The translations under genes were made by a program, and so were the position numbers. A stretch of 10,460 nt of DNA, taken from positions 1-10,460 of the forward strand of contig DKJQ01000301.1 of assembly GCA_002454845.1 (NCBI GenBank), given 5' to 3'. This DNA comes from Ignavibacteria bacterium UBA6688 (lineage in GTDB: Bacteria > Bacteroidota > Ignavibacteria > UBA10030). The notes beneath the pieces are model-generated. The model ran no database searches, had not been told where the DNA came from, and worked only from the letters and a program-made list of their open reading frames with translations. Positions 1-6,842 of the stretch are shown piece by piece; the first letter of the stretch is position 1; each line of letters begins with the position of its first letter.

Positions 1-1
1 T

Positions 2-1810
2 TTTCTCGGTTCATTCAATACGTATGAAGCAGCGGTGCCCATGTCCCGGATTTCCGACTGGCGGTGGTTCTGGAACGGCTTCTATACATACCTCCTCCTG
101 AGAGAAGGAGCGAATCGGGAAGCGCTGGCGGCAAAGCTCCCGGAATTCGCGGAACGGTATCTTGGCCCCAAAATGAGAGAGATGAGAATGTTCTACACGT
201 TCTCCCTTCAACCGCTCGGCGATATTTATCTCCATTCGGATCTTCGCTATGAGATCCAGGCCACGGGAAGCATGGACACTGTCATCATCTTTGCGACAAT
301 CGGGGTGCTCGTGCTCCTCATCGCCTGCATCAATTACATGAATCTCGCGACGGCGCGGGCTCTGAGAAGGACCAAGGAGGTGGGAATTAAGAAGATTCTC
401 GGCGCAACCAAAGGCGACCTTGTCCGGCATTTCCTGCTCGAGGCTGTCCTTGTTGCGGTGATGTCCCTTCTTGTGGCCCTGCTCTTTCTTGAGTTGGCCC
501 GGCCCTTTATTTCGGAGTTGACCGGAAAACCGCTTGAAAATATCTTCTCCCGCAATTCTTTGGGTCTGCTGACTGGAATAACACTTTTCGTCGGGTTGAG
601 TTCAGGCCTGTATCCGGCGCTTTTCATTTCCTCCTTCAAACCGATTTCCATGGTGAAGTCCTGGAGGTCGACCGCCTCAGGCATTCTTGTCCGGAAGGGG
701 CTGGTGATCCTTCAATTTGCGGTTTCTATCGCACTGCTCGTCGGAATCGGTGTTGTTTGGAATCAGATGGAATATATCCGTTCAAAGGACCTCGGTTTCA
801 ATAAAGAAGAGCTGCTGATTCTGAATCAGAACGGATTTTCAGAAGTGAATGAGGGGATCGACCCGTTCCGTGAGGAGCTGCTTGCAAATCCGGCCATCAG
901 CGGGGTGGCAACGTCACGCGGCCTCATTGTCGGGGGCCTGTCGAACTCGCACATCGAGACGGTTGACGGAAGCGGTAAGCCTGTTTCAACAAGCATCTAT
1001 CAGCACGAGGTAGGCCTGGAGTATCTTGATGTCTATCAGATGCAGGTCCTTGCGGGAAGGTCGTTTGTCCCGACTGACACAGGATCGGCCTACATTGTCA
1101 ACGAGGCCGCTGTAAGAGTTCTGGGATGGGGGAGTCCCGAGAATGCCTTGGGGAAACCATTCGGAGTCGGATCACGCACGTCGCAAGTCATCGGAGTCGT
1201 GAAGGACTTTCATTTCTCGTCTTTGGAGAATCCCATCGAACCCGTTGCCGTTAGTCTTGCCCGGCCCCGACAATTTTCGAGAATCTCCGTTCGACTTGGG
1301 GGGGCTCAACTTGATGAAACCATCATGTTCCTTGAGCAGACGTGGCGCAAACATTTTCCGCAAGCCCTCCTCCAATATTCGTTCATGAATGACCGGCTTG
1401 ACCGTCAGTACCAGCCCCAAAAGATCTTCGGGAAGGTGTTCCTTGTCTTTGTCATGCTCTCGCTGGTCGTGGCTTGTCTCGGGCTATTCGGATTGGCGTC
1501 CTACGCAACGGAACAGCGGGTCAAAGAGGTCGGTATCCGCAAAGTTCTGGGGGCCTCGGTTCCCGGTGTCGTGATGCTCCTCTCGGCGGACTTCCTGAGA
1601 CTCGTGTTCGGGGCGTTCGTTGTCGGAAGCCCGGTTGCGTACTTTACCATGTCCAGGTGGCTCCAGGATTTTGCATACCGCGTGGAAATCGGGCCGGGCC
1701 TGTTTCTCCTGGCAGGTGCTTTTGCCATGGTAATCGCCTTTGTAACGGTGGGCTACCATGCGATCCGGTCGGCTCTGTCAAACCCGGTTGAGGCGTTGCG
1801 CTGTGAGTAG
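2..1810 (+). CDS. MacB/FtsX-type ABC transporter permease, 5'-truncated by window edge (permease 1)
   Basis: This is an inner-membrane permease of the MacB/FtsX (type VII ABC) class, with unknown cargo. The frame is open from base 2. The residues before the in-frame GTG at 35 (FLGSFNTYEAA) align with residues ~198 onward of permease 2 (FLVSFSSLYG), so neither GTG 35 nor ATG 41 is the true start. About 197 N-terminal residues, including the first transmembrane helix, lie left of the window; 602 residues are visible. They comprise the end of extracytoplasmic core domain 1, helices around nt 275-345 with LLIACINYMNLATA, coupling motif KEVGIKKILGA (nt 374-406), two more helices, a fifth helix near nt 700-765, core domain 2 with VIGVVKDFHF (nt 1187-1216), and a C-terminal three-helix block with KEVGIRKVLGA (nt 1523-1555). 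The C-terminus reads NPVEALRCE, where the neighbours have RYE. There is no ATPase domain. The cargo cannot be told from sequence. Confidence 0.93.
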   Translation, partial: FLGSFNTYEAAVPMSRISDWRWFWNGFYTYLLLREGANREALAAKLPEFAERYLGPKMREMRMFYTFSLQPLGDIYLHSDLRYEIQATGSMDTVIIFATIGVLVLLIACINYMNLATARALRRTKEVGIKKILGATKGDLVRHFLLEAVLVAVMSLLVALLFLELARPFISELTGKPLENIFSRNSLGLLTGITLFVGLSSGLYPALFISSFKPISMVKSWRSTASGILVRKGLVILQFAVSIALLVGIGVVWNQMEYIRSKDLGFNKEELLILNQNGFSEVNEGIDPFREELLANPAISGVATSRGLIVGGLSNSHIETVDGSGKPVSTSIYQHEVGLEYLDVYQMQVLAGRSFVPTDTGSAYIVNEAAVRVLGWGSPENALGKPFGVGSRTSQVIGVVKDFHFSSLENPIEPVAVSLARPRQFSRISVRLGGAQLDETIMFLEQTWRKHFPQALLQYSFMNDRLDRQYQPQKIFGKVFLVFVMLSLVVACLGLFGLASYATEQRVKEVGIRKVLGASVPGVVMLLSADFLRLVFGAFVVGSPVAYFTMSRWLQDFAYRVEIGPGLFLLAGAFAMVIAFVTVGYHAIRSALSNPVEALRCE

Positions 1811-1825
1811 AATCAGGAGGCTTCC

Positions 1826-1876
1826 ATGCCGGAAGTTGCACAGGCGCATGAAGCGAGGAATAAGTCTCACGAGTGA
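1826..1876 (+). other. Possible 16-codon minigene in the permease 1-2 gap
   Basis: ATG 1826 is preceded by AGGAGG (1815-1820), a better ribosome site than that of the next permease, and reads MPEVAQAHEARNKSHE to TGA at 1874-1876. CTTCC (1821-1825) and GGAAG (1831-1835) can form a hairpin with the start codon in the loop. It is in the same frame as permease 1, so stop-codon readthrough would also run into it. It could be a leader peptide, a translational-coupling device, or chance. No known peptide is recognised. Confidence 0.2.
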
Positions 1877-1900
1877 AGAAACATTCTTTCAAGGTGCAAG

Positions 1901-4306
1901 ATGATCTCCAACTTCTTTAAAATCGCCGTCAGGAACCTGCTCCGCTCTAAGGGGTACTCGTTCATCAATGTTATCGGACTTGCCATCGGGATGGCTTGCT
2001 GCGCGATGATCCTCCTGTTCGTCCGGGACGAACTGCAATACGACCGTTACCATGAGAATGCGGACAGAATTTACCGGATCAACGAGATCATCGGTGAAGA
2101 GGGAAGGGGAGAGCGGTCTGCAAGCAACCCGTTTCCGGTCGGGCCGACGCTGGTGTTCGACTATCCTCAGTTCGTTGAAGCGTCGGTGCGGTTCTTCAAC
2201 TTCCAGGCCCCCACACTCGCGGTTTCAGCCGGCGATCGGAAGTTCAATGAGAAGCGATTGTTCTTTGTCGATTCAACACTGTTCGAAGTTTTCAGTTACA
2301 GTCTTCTTCAGGGTGATCCTTCGACAGCCCTTGCCCAACCCAATTCCATCGTTCTGACGAGGGACATGGCCCGGAAGTACTTCGACGATGAAAACCCCGT
2401 CGGAAAAGTACTGACGTTCGAAGGAAAGCATGATTTGCAGGTTACGGGTGTTCTGGCCGACCTTCCACCCCAGTCGCATTTCCGGTTTGATTTTCTGGTC
2501 TCCTTTTCCTCGCTCTACGGAATCTACAACGGCAATATCCCGGACGGGTGGTACTGGAATCCATGCTGGACGTACGTCTTGCTCAAGCAGGGGGTGAACG
2601 CCGCGTCGCTGGAAGCGGAAATGCCGGCGTTTGTGCAGAAGTACTTTCCCCAGGTGATCAGGCATGAGACATCTCTTTTTTTGCAGGCTCTGACAGATAT
2701 CCATCTTCGTTCCAGGCTCGACTTTGAGGTGGAACCCAATAGCGATATTGCCTACGTCTATATTTTTTCCGCGATCGCATTGTTCATCCTCCTCATTGCC
2801 TGTATCAACTATATGAATCTCGCGACGGCCCGTTCCGCCAATCGATCCAGGGAGATCGGAGTTAGGAAAGTCCTGGGAGCCAATCGTGGTCAATTGGTGC
2901 GTCAATTTCTTGCGGAGTCCCTCTTGATGAGTTTTCTCTCCGTGCTTATCGCCCTCGGATTGATGGAACTTCTCCTGCCGTTGTTTAACTCCATCTCCGG
3001 TAAAGCGCTTACGCTCAACCTCCTGGCGGATCTTCCGGCGCTCATGGGATTTTTCCTGATCGGGGCGATCGTCGGCGTCGTCTCAGGAGTCTATCCGGCG
3101 TTGTTTCTCTCTTCATTCCAGCCTGTCCAGGTGTTGAAGAAGTTGACGCGCGCACATCCGAAGCATGGAGGTTTGCGGCAAGTTCTCGTCGTTGCACAGT
3201 TCGCGATCTCGATCATTCTCATCATCGGAACGGTCGTTGCCACCGATCAGCTCTCCTTTATGCGGCAGGCGAACCTTGGATTCGAGAAGGAACAGGTGGT
3301 CATGGTCCCCATCGCGCGGACACCGGTCATACCGCGGTATGAAGCATTCAAGTCGGTTCTCCAACAGGACCCGGGCGTCGTATCGGTGACGGCCACAGAG
3401 GATGTGTTGGGGGTGGCCTACCAAACGGCAACGTATGTTCCCCAGGGATTTCCCGAGCCCCGTCAGTTTTCGCGGCTGAATGTGCGCGAAGATTTTACCA
3501 AAACCTTCGGCATCGAAATGGTGGCAGGGCGGGATTATTCCGATCTCTTTCCGACCGACAAGGTGGAATCCGTCGTCATCAACGAGGCGATGGTCCGCTA
3601 CGTCGGATGGTCTTCCCCCGAGGAAGCCATCGGCAAAACCATGAACGGGGGCACGCCGCCGGTGAGGGTTATCGGTGTTGTCAAAGATTTTCATTTTGCG
3701 TCGCTCCACCAGCCGGTGGCACCGTTTGCGCTCGAGTTGCCGAACAATCCCGGAGGACACGCGTTCTTCATCAAATATCTCGCTGTCCGGATCCGCCCGA
3801 ACACGGTCAGCGAAACGCTTGCCTTCCTGGAGAGAACATGGAAGGATTTCGCCCCTGATCGCCCGTTCGAGTATTTCTTTCTTGACCAAAACCTCGACCG
3901 GCTCTACAGGGCGGAGGAAGCCCTTGGAAACGTTGCAGCCTCGTTTTCGATTCTCGCAATCTTAATAGCCTGTCTTGGCTTGTTTGGCCTGGCAGCATTC
4001 ATGAGTGAACAGCGCACAAAAGAGATCGGCATCCGAAAAGTCATGGGGGCCACGGTGACAAGTGTCGTCGCTCTCTTATCCAGGGAGTTCCTGAATCTGG
4101 TTCTCCTGGCGAATCTCCTGGCCTGGCCCCTCGCGTATTTCGGCATGAACGCCTGGCTCCAGGATTTTGCATACCGTATCGACCTTCATCCGATTACGTT
4201 TATCCTTGCAGGAGGGGCCGCGCTTCTTGTCGCACTACTGACCGTCAGCTACCAGGCCATCCGGGCTGCCCGTTCCAATCCCGTAGAGACGCTCCGGTAC
4301 GAGTAG
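1901..4306 (+). CDS. MacB/FtsX-type ABC transporter permease, full length (permease 2)
   Basis: This 801-residue inner-membrane permease is a fused pseudo-dimer of two MacB-like halves. By hydropathy reading: TM1 ~20-42 (within GLAIGMACCAMILLFV), core domain 1 ~43-280 starting with the family motif YDRYHENADRIYRI, TM2 ~283-305, coupling motif REIGVRKVLGA 317-327, TM3 ~335-362, TM4 ~378-405, TM5 ~428-446, core domain 2 ~447-675 with INEAMVRYVGW and VIGVVKDFHFAS, TM6 ~680-702, second coupling motif KEIGIRKVMGA 707-717, TM7 ~727-750 and TM8 ~764-786, ending NPVETLRYE. The coupling motifs would dock onto ABC ATPase subunits, but the protein has no nucleotide-binding domain. The start is ATG 1901, preceded by AAGGTG at 1891-1896, a modest ribosome site. 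It lies 90 bp after permease 1 and is probably co-transcribed. The closest relatives in the window are permeases 1 and 3. MacB-like export or lipoprotein handling is inference. Confidence 0.95.
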   Translation: MISNFFKIAVRNLLRSKGYSFINVIGLAIGMACCAMILLFVRDELQYDRYHENADRIYRINEIIGEEGRGERSASNPFPVGPTLVFDYPQFVEASVRFFNFQAPTLAVSAGDRKFNEKRLFFVDSTLFEVFSYSLLQGDPSTALAQPNSIVLTRDMARKYFDDENPVGKVLTFEGKHDLQVTGVLADLPPQSHFRFDFLVSFSSLYGIYNGNIPDGWYWNPCWTYVLLKQGVNAASLEAEMPAFVQKYFPQVIRHETSLFLQALTDIHLRSRLDFEVEPNSDIAYVYIFSAIALFILLIACINYMNLATARSANRSREIGVRKVLGANRGQLVRQFLAESLLMSFLSVLIALGLMELLLPLFNSISGKALTLNLLADLPALMGFFLIGAIVGVVSGVYPALFLSSFQPVQVLKKLTRAHPKHGGLRQVLVVAQFAISIILIIGTVVATDQLSFMRQANLGFEKEQVVMVPIARTPVIPRYEAFKSVLQQDPGVVSVTATEDVLGVAYQTATYVPQGFPEPRQFSRLNVREDFTKTFGIEMVAGRDYSDLFPTDKVESVVINEAMVRYVGWSSPEEAIGKTMNGGTPPVRVIGVVKDFHFASLHQPVAPFALELPNNPGGHAFFIKYLAVRIRPNTVSETLAFLERTWKDFAPDRPFEYFFLDQNLDRLYRAEEALGNVAASFSILAILIACLGLFGLAAFMSEQRTKEIGIRKVMGATVTSVVALLSREFLNLVLLANLLAWPLAYFGMNAWLQDFAYRIDLHPITFILAGGAALLVALLTVSYQAIRAARSNPVETLRYE

Positions 4307-4401
4307 GGCAGGCTGGAGAGTTGGGAGGATGCCAGTGAGATGAGTTTCCTGCACGTTTTCTAAAAAATGTCTTTTACTTCATCACACCAGAGAGGAATGA
4401 G

Positions 4402-6771
4402 ATGATAACCCACTTCGTGAAGGTGGCGCTGAGGAGTTTGATGAGACACAGGGTCTACTCTTCCCTGAATATCATCGGGTTGGCGCTCGGGATGGCGTGC
4501 AGTATTTTGATCCTGCTCTATGTCCGGTTTGAGCTCAGTTACGACCGGTACCATGAAAACGCCGACCGACTCTACAGGCTTGCCACACGCGTTGAAGGGG
4601 CCTCTTATGACGGGATTGCAAAAGTGACGGGCCCGTGGGGGCTTGCAGCGAAACAGGAACTCCCGGAGGTCGAAAGCATGACCCGGTTTGTTTTTTTCGG
4701 CCAGACGCTGATGGAACGTGGCGAGCGGAGGTTGTACGAAACCGGGGGTCTCTTCGCCGACCCTGCCGTCTTTTCCATGTTCAGCTTTCCGTTCCTGAAA
4801 GGGGATAAAGCGACCGCGCTCGTTGAGCCGAACACGATCGTCATGACACGCGAACTGGCGGAACGCTATTTCGGAGAGAATGATCCACTGGGACAAACGA
4901 TCCTTGTCAACGGGGAAGTTCCGTACACCGTAACGGGTGTCCTGGATGACGTTCCGCCAAATTCCCACTTTAGCTTTACCTTTCTTGCCTCCATGAGTAC
5001 CCTCAACTACCCGGACCGGGATAACTGGGTCCGGTGGAATCAATTCTATACATACCTCTTGTTGAAGGAGGGGGCTTCTCCCGAGGTCGTTTCGGCGAAG
5101 ATTCCCGCCATCCTCCAAAAGAACATGGGGGAGCAGGGGGCGCGTTACAGACCGTTCCTGCAGCAGGTGACGGAGATCCACCTCACGTCCAGTCTCTTCA
5201 GGGAGATGGCTCCGAATTCCAACGTCGTGTACCTCTACGTGATGTCTGCCATCGGATTGTTCCTCTTGTTGATCGGTTGTGTGAACTTCATGAATCTTTC
5301 GACGGCGCGTGCAGCAAAGCGGGGGAAAGAAGTAGGCGTGCGCAAGGTTACCGGAGCCAATCGACTGGCTCTGGCAGGACAGTTCATGGGAGAATCGCTG
5401 CTTATGAGCATCCTTGCGTTGTTCGGAGCCATCGCCCTCGTGGAATTACTCCTGCCGACCTTCAACAACCTGGTGGGCCGGCAGATCGTTGTCTCATGGT
5501 TGAGCGACCCCTCTCTTCTTTTTTCCCTCCTTGGCATTACTCTCTTCGTCGGGATTGTTGCGGGGAGCTACCCTGCACTCGTGCTGTCCTCATTCCAACC
5601 AACGGAAGTACTCAAAGGGCAATGGAGAGGATCGAAAGGGGGGCGTCTTCGTAAAGCGCTTGTGGTGTTCCAGTTTGCAATCTCTGCATTCTTCCTCGCC
5701 GGTTCCGGGATCGTCTATGATCAACTGGAGTTCATCCGGACAAAACAGCTGGGGTTTAATCAGGAACAACTCGTGGTCATCCCCCTCCGGGAACCCTCGC
5801 TAGCGTTTCGTTCCACGGCAATCAAGGATGAGCTTCTGAGGAATCCGTCGATTACGAGCCTATCCATCACAGCCAATATGCCTGGTGGTAGCGACTTCGG
5901 CATACCGTGTGCCCCGGAGGGAGTTCCCCCCGACCAAATTCCTCCGATCCGTACCTTCGCGGTCGATCATGACCTCCTTCCGACGTTCCAAATGACCATG
6001 GCATCGGGAAGGAATTTTTCCAAAGAGATTGCAAGTGATACCTCGGCGGCGTTCCTGATCAATGAAGAAGCGGCGCGCCAGCTCGGATGGGAGAATCCTA
6101 TCGGCAAAAACATTGCGATACCCGCCATCGGGAGAGCCTCCGGGCCGGTGGTCGGCGTGGTCAAGGATTTTCATTTCCGGTCGTTCAGGGCACAAATTGC
6201 GCCCGCGGTGTTCTTCATCCCCCCGCCCAACTGGTTTACGACGTTCGTTGTGCGCGTCAACCCTGCGCGCACCTCCGAAGCGTTACAGTATCTTGAGGAG
6301 AAATTCGCCGGGTTCGACCCGGTCCACCCCTTCGCCTACACGTTTTTTGATGAACAGTTTGGTCGACTGTATCAGGCGGAACGGAGGATCGGGGAAATGG
6401 TCACCTTCTTCACGATCCTTGCGGTGGTGATCGCCAGCCTGGGATTGTTCGGGCTCTCCGCGTTCAGCGCAGAGCAACGGACGAAAGAGATCGGTGTGCG
6501 GAAAGTGCTCGGCTCTTCCGTGGCCAGTATTGTCGGACTGCTTTCGAAGGATTTCCTGAAGCTGGTTCTCCCTGCCAACGTGCTGGCATGGCCTCTGGTG
6601 TTTTGGGCAGCCGGATGGTGGTTGGAATCGTTTGCCTATCAGACCGAACTCCGGGTCTGGACATTTGTCGGAGCAGGTCTCATCGGGTTGCTGACAGCGT
6701 TCATCACGGTCAGCTTCCAATGCTTGAAGGCGGCATGGGCGAATCCGGTGGAGGCATTGCGATACGAGTAG
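4402..6771 (+). CDS. MacB/FtsX-type ABC transporter permease, full length (permease 3)
   Basis: This 789-residue inner-membrane permease has the same two-half architecture as permease 2. TM1 is ~20-42 (GLALGMACSILILLYV), followed by YDRYHENADRLYRL and core domain 1 to ~270. TM2 ~272-297 contains IGCVNFMNLSTA, then coupling motif KEVGVRKVTGA 309-319, TM3 and TM4 to ~396, and TM5 ~419-438. Core domain 2 carries INEEAARQLGW and VVGVVKDFHFRS (~583-594). TM6 is ~666-687, coupling motif 2 KEIGVRKVLGS 695-705, then TM7 and TM8, ending NPVEALRYE. The start ATG 4402 has an AGAGG-type ribosome site at 4391-4395. The 95-bp gap before it shows no clear promoter or terminator, which suggests an operon. 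The first-half coupling motif has Thr where the other copies have Leu (RKVTGA). The protein needs an ATPase in trans; the 9751-10422 product is the only candidate here. The substrate is unknown. Confidence 0.95.
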   Translation: MITHFVKVALRSLMRHRVYSSLNIIGLALGMACSILILLYVRFELSYDRYHENADRLYRLATRVEGASYDGIAKVTGPWGLAAKQELPEVESMTRFVFFGQTLMERGERRLYETGGLFADPAVFSMFSFPFLKGDKATALVEPNTIVMTRELAERYFGENDPLGQTILVNGEVPYTVTGVLDDVPPNSHFSFTFLASMSTLNYPDRDNWVRWNQFYTYLLLKEGASPEVVSAKIPAILQKNMGEQGARYRPFLQQVTEIHLTSSLFREMAPNSNVVYLYVMSAIGLFLLLIGCVNFMNLSTARAAKRGKEVGVRKVTGANRLALAGQFMGESLLMSILALFGAIALVELLLPTFNNLVGRQIVVSWLSDPSLLFSLLGITLFVGIVAGSYPALVLSSFQPTEVLKGQWRGSKGGRLRKALVVFQFAISAFFLAGSGIVYDQLEFIRTKQLGFNQEQLVVIPLREPSLAFRSTAIKDELLRNPSITSLSITANMPGGSDFGIPCAPEGVPPDQIPPIRTFAVDHDLLPTFQMTMASGRNFSKEIASDTSAAFLINEEAARQLGWENPIGKNIAIPAIGRASGPVVGVVKDFHFRSFRAQIAPAVFFIPPPNWFTTFVVRVNPARTSEALQYLEEKFAGFDPVHPFAYTFFDEQFGRLYQAERRIGEMVTFFTILAVVIASLGLFGLSAFSAEQRTKEIGVRKVLGSSVASIVGLLSKDFLKLVLPANVLAWPLVFWAAGWWLESFAYQTELRVWTFVGAGLIGLLTAFITVSFQCLKAAWANPVEALRYE

Positions 6772-6794
6772 GTAAACGGACAAAGGCATTATTG

Positions 6795-6842
6795 ATGCAT
6801 ACATCACTGAAACGAACTCTTCCGGGGAGACACACACCATGA
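6795..6842 (+). other. Possible 15-codon minigene overlapping the start of permease 4
   Basis: ATG 6795 opens MHTSLKRTLPGRHTP and stops at TGA 6840-6842, overlapping the permease 4 start codon (ATG 6839-6841) in an ATGA arrangement typical of translational coupling. A weak AAAGG lies at 6782-6786, 8 nt upstream. Permease 4 also has its own GGGGAGA site inside the minigene. No function is recognised, and chance is a real alternative. Confidence 0.18.

Noticed and set aside
35..1810. GTG 35 or ATG 41 as the true start of the first permease
   Set aside because: The frame is open to base 2, and the residues before GTG 35 align with the interior of core domain 1 of permeases 2 and 3, so the gene begins outside the window.
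1988..2008. GMACC/GMACS segments in permeases 2 and 3 as lipoprotein signal cleavage sites
   Set aside because: The Cys lies in the middle of the first transmembrane helix, with hydrophobic residues on both sides, and lacks a proper lipobox. The motif is usual for this permease family.
3113..3889. 258-codon open frame on the minus strand
   Set aside because: It is entirely antisense to permease 2, whose frame encodes conserved domains. The antisense product is rich in Arg, Asp and His without recognisable domains.
4329..4363. Tiny frames (MPVR and MSFLHVF) in the permease 2-3 gap
   Set aside because: They are four and seven codons long. For the first the GGAGG lies directly against the ATG with no spacing, and the second has no Shine-Dalgarno, so there is nothing beyond chance.
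4360..5181. 273-codon open frame on the minus strand
   Set aside because: It is antisense to the first third of permease 3, and its translation shows no family features. Long antisense frames are expected from the codon bias of this array.
5034..5654. 206-codon open frame on the plus strand within permease 3
   Set aside because: It is an out-of-frame overlap of conserved permease sequence, without recognisable domains or a convincing ribosome site.
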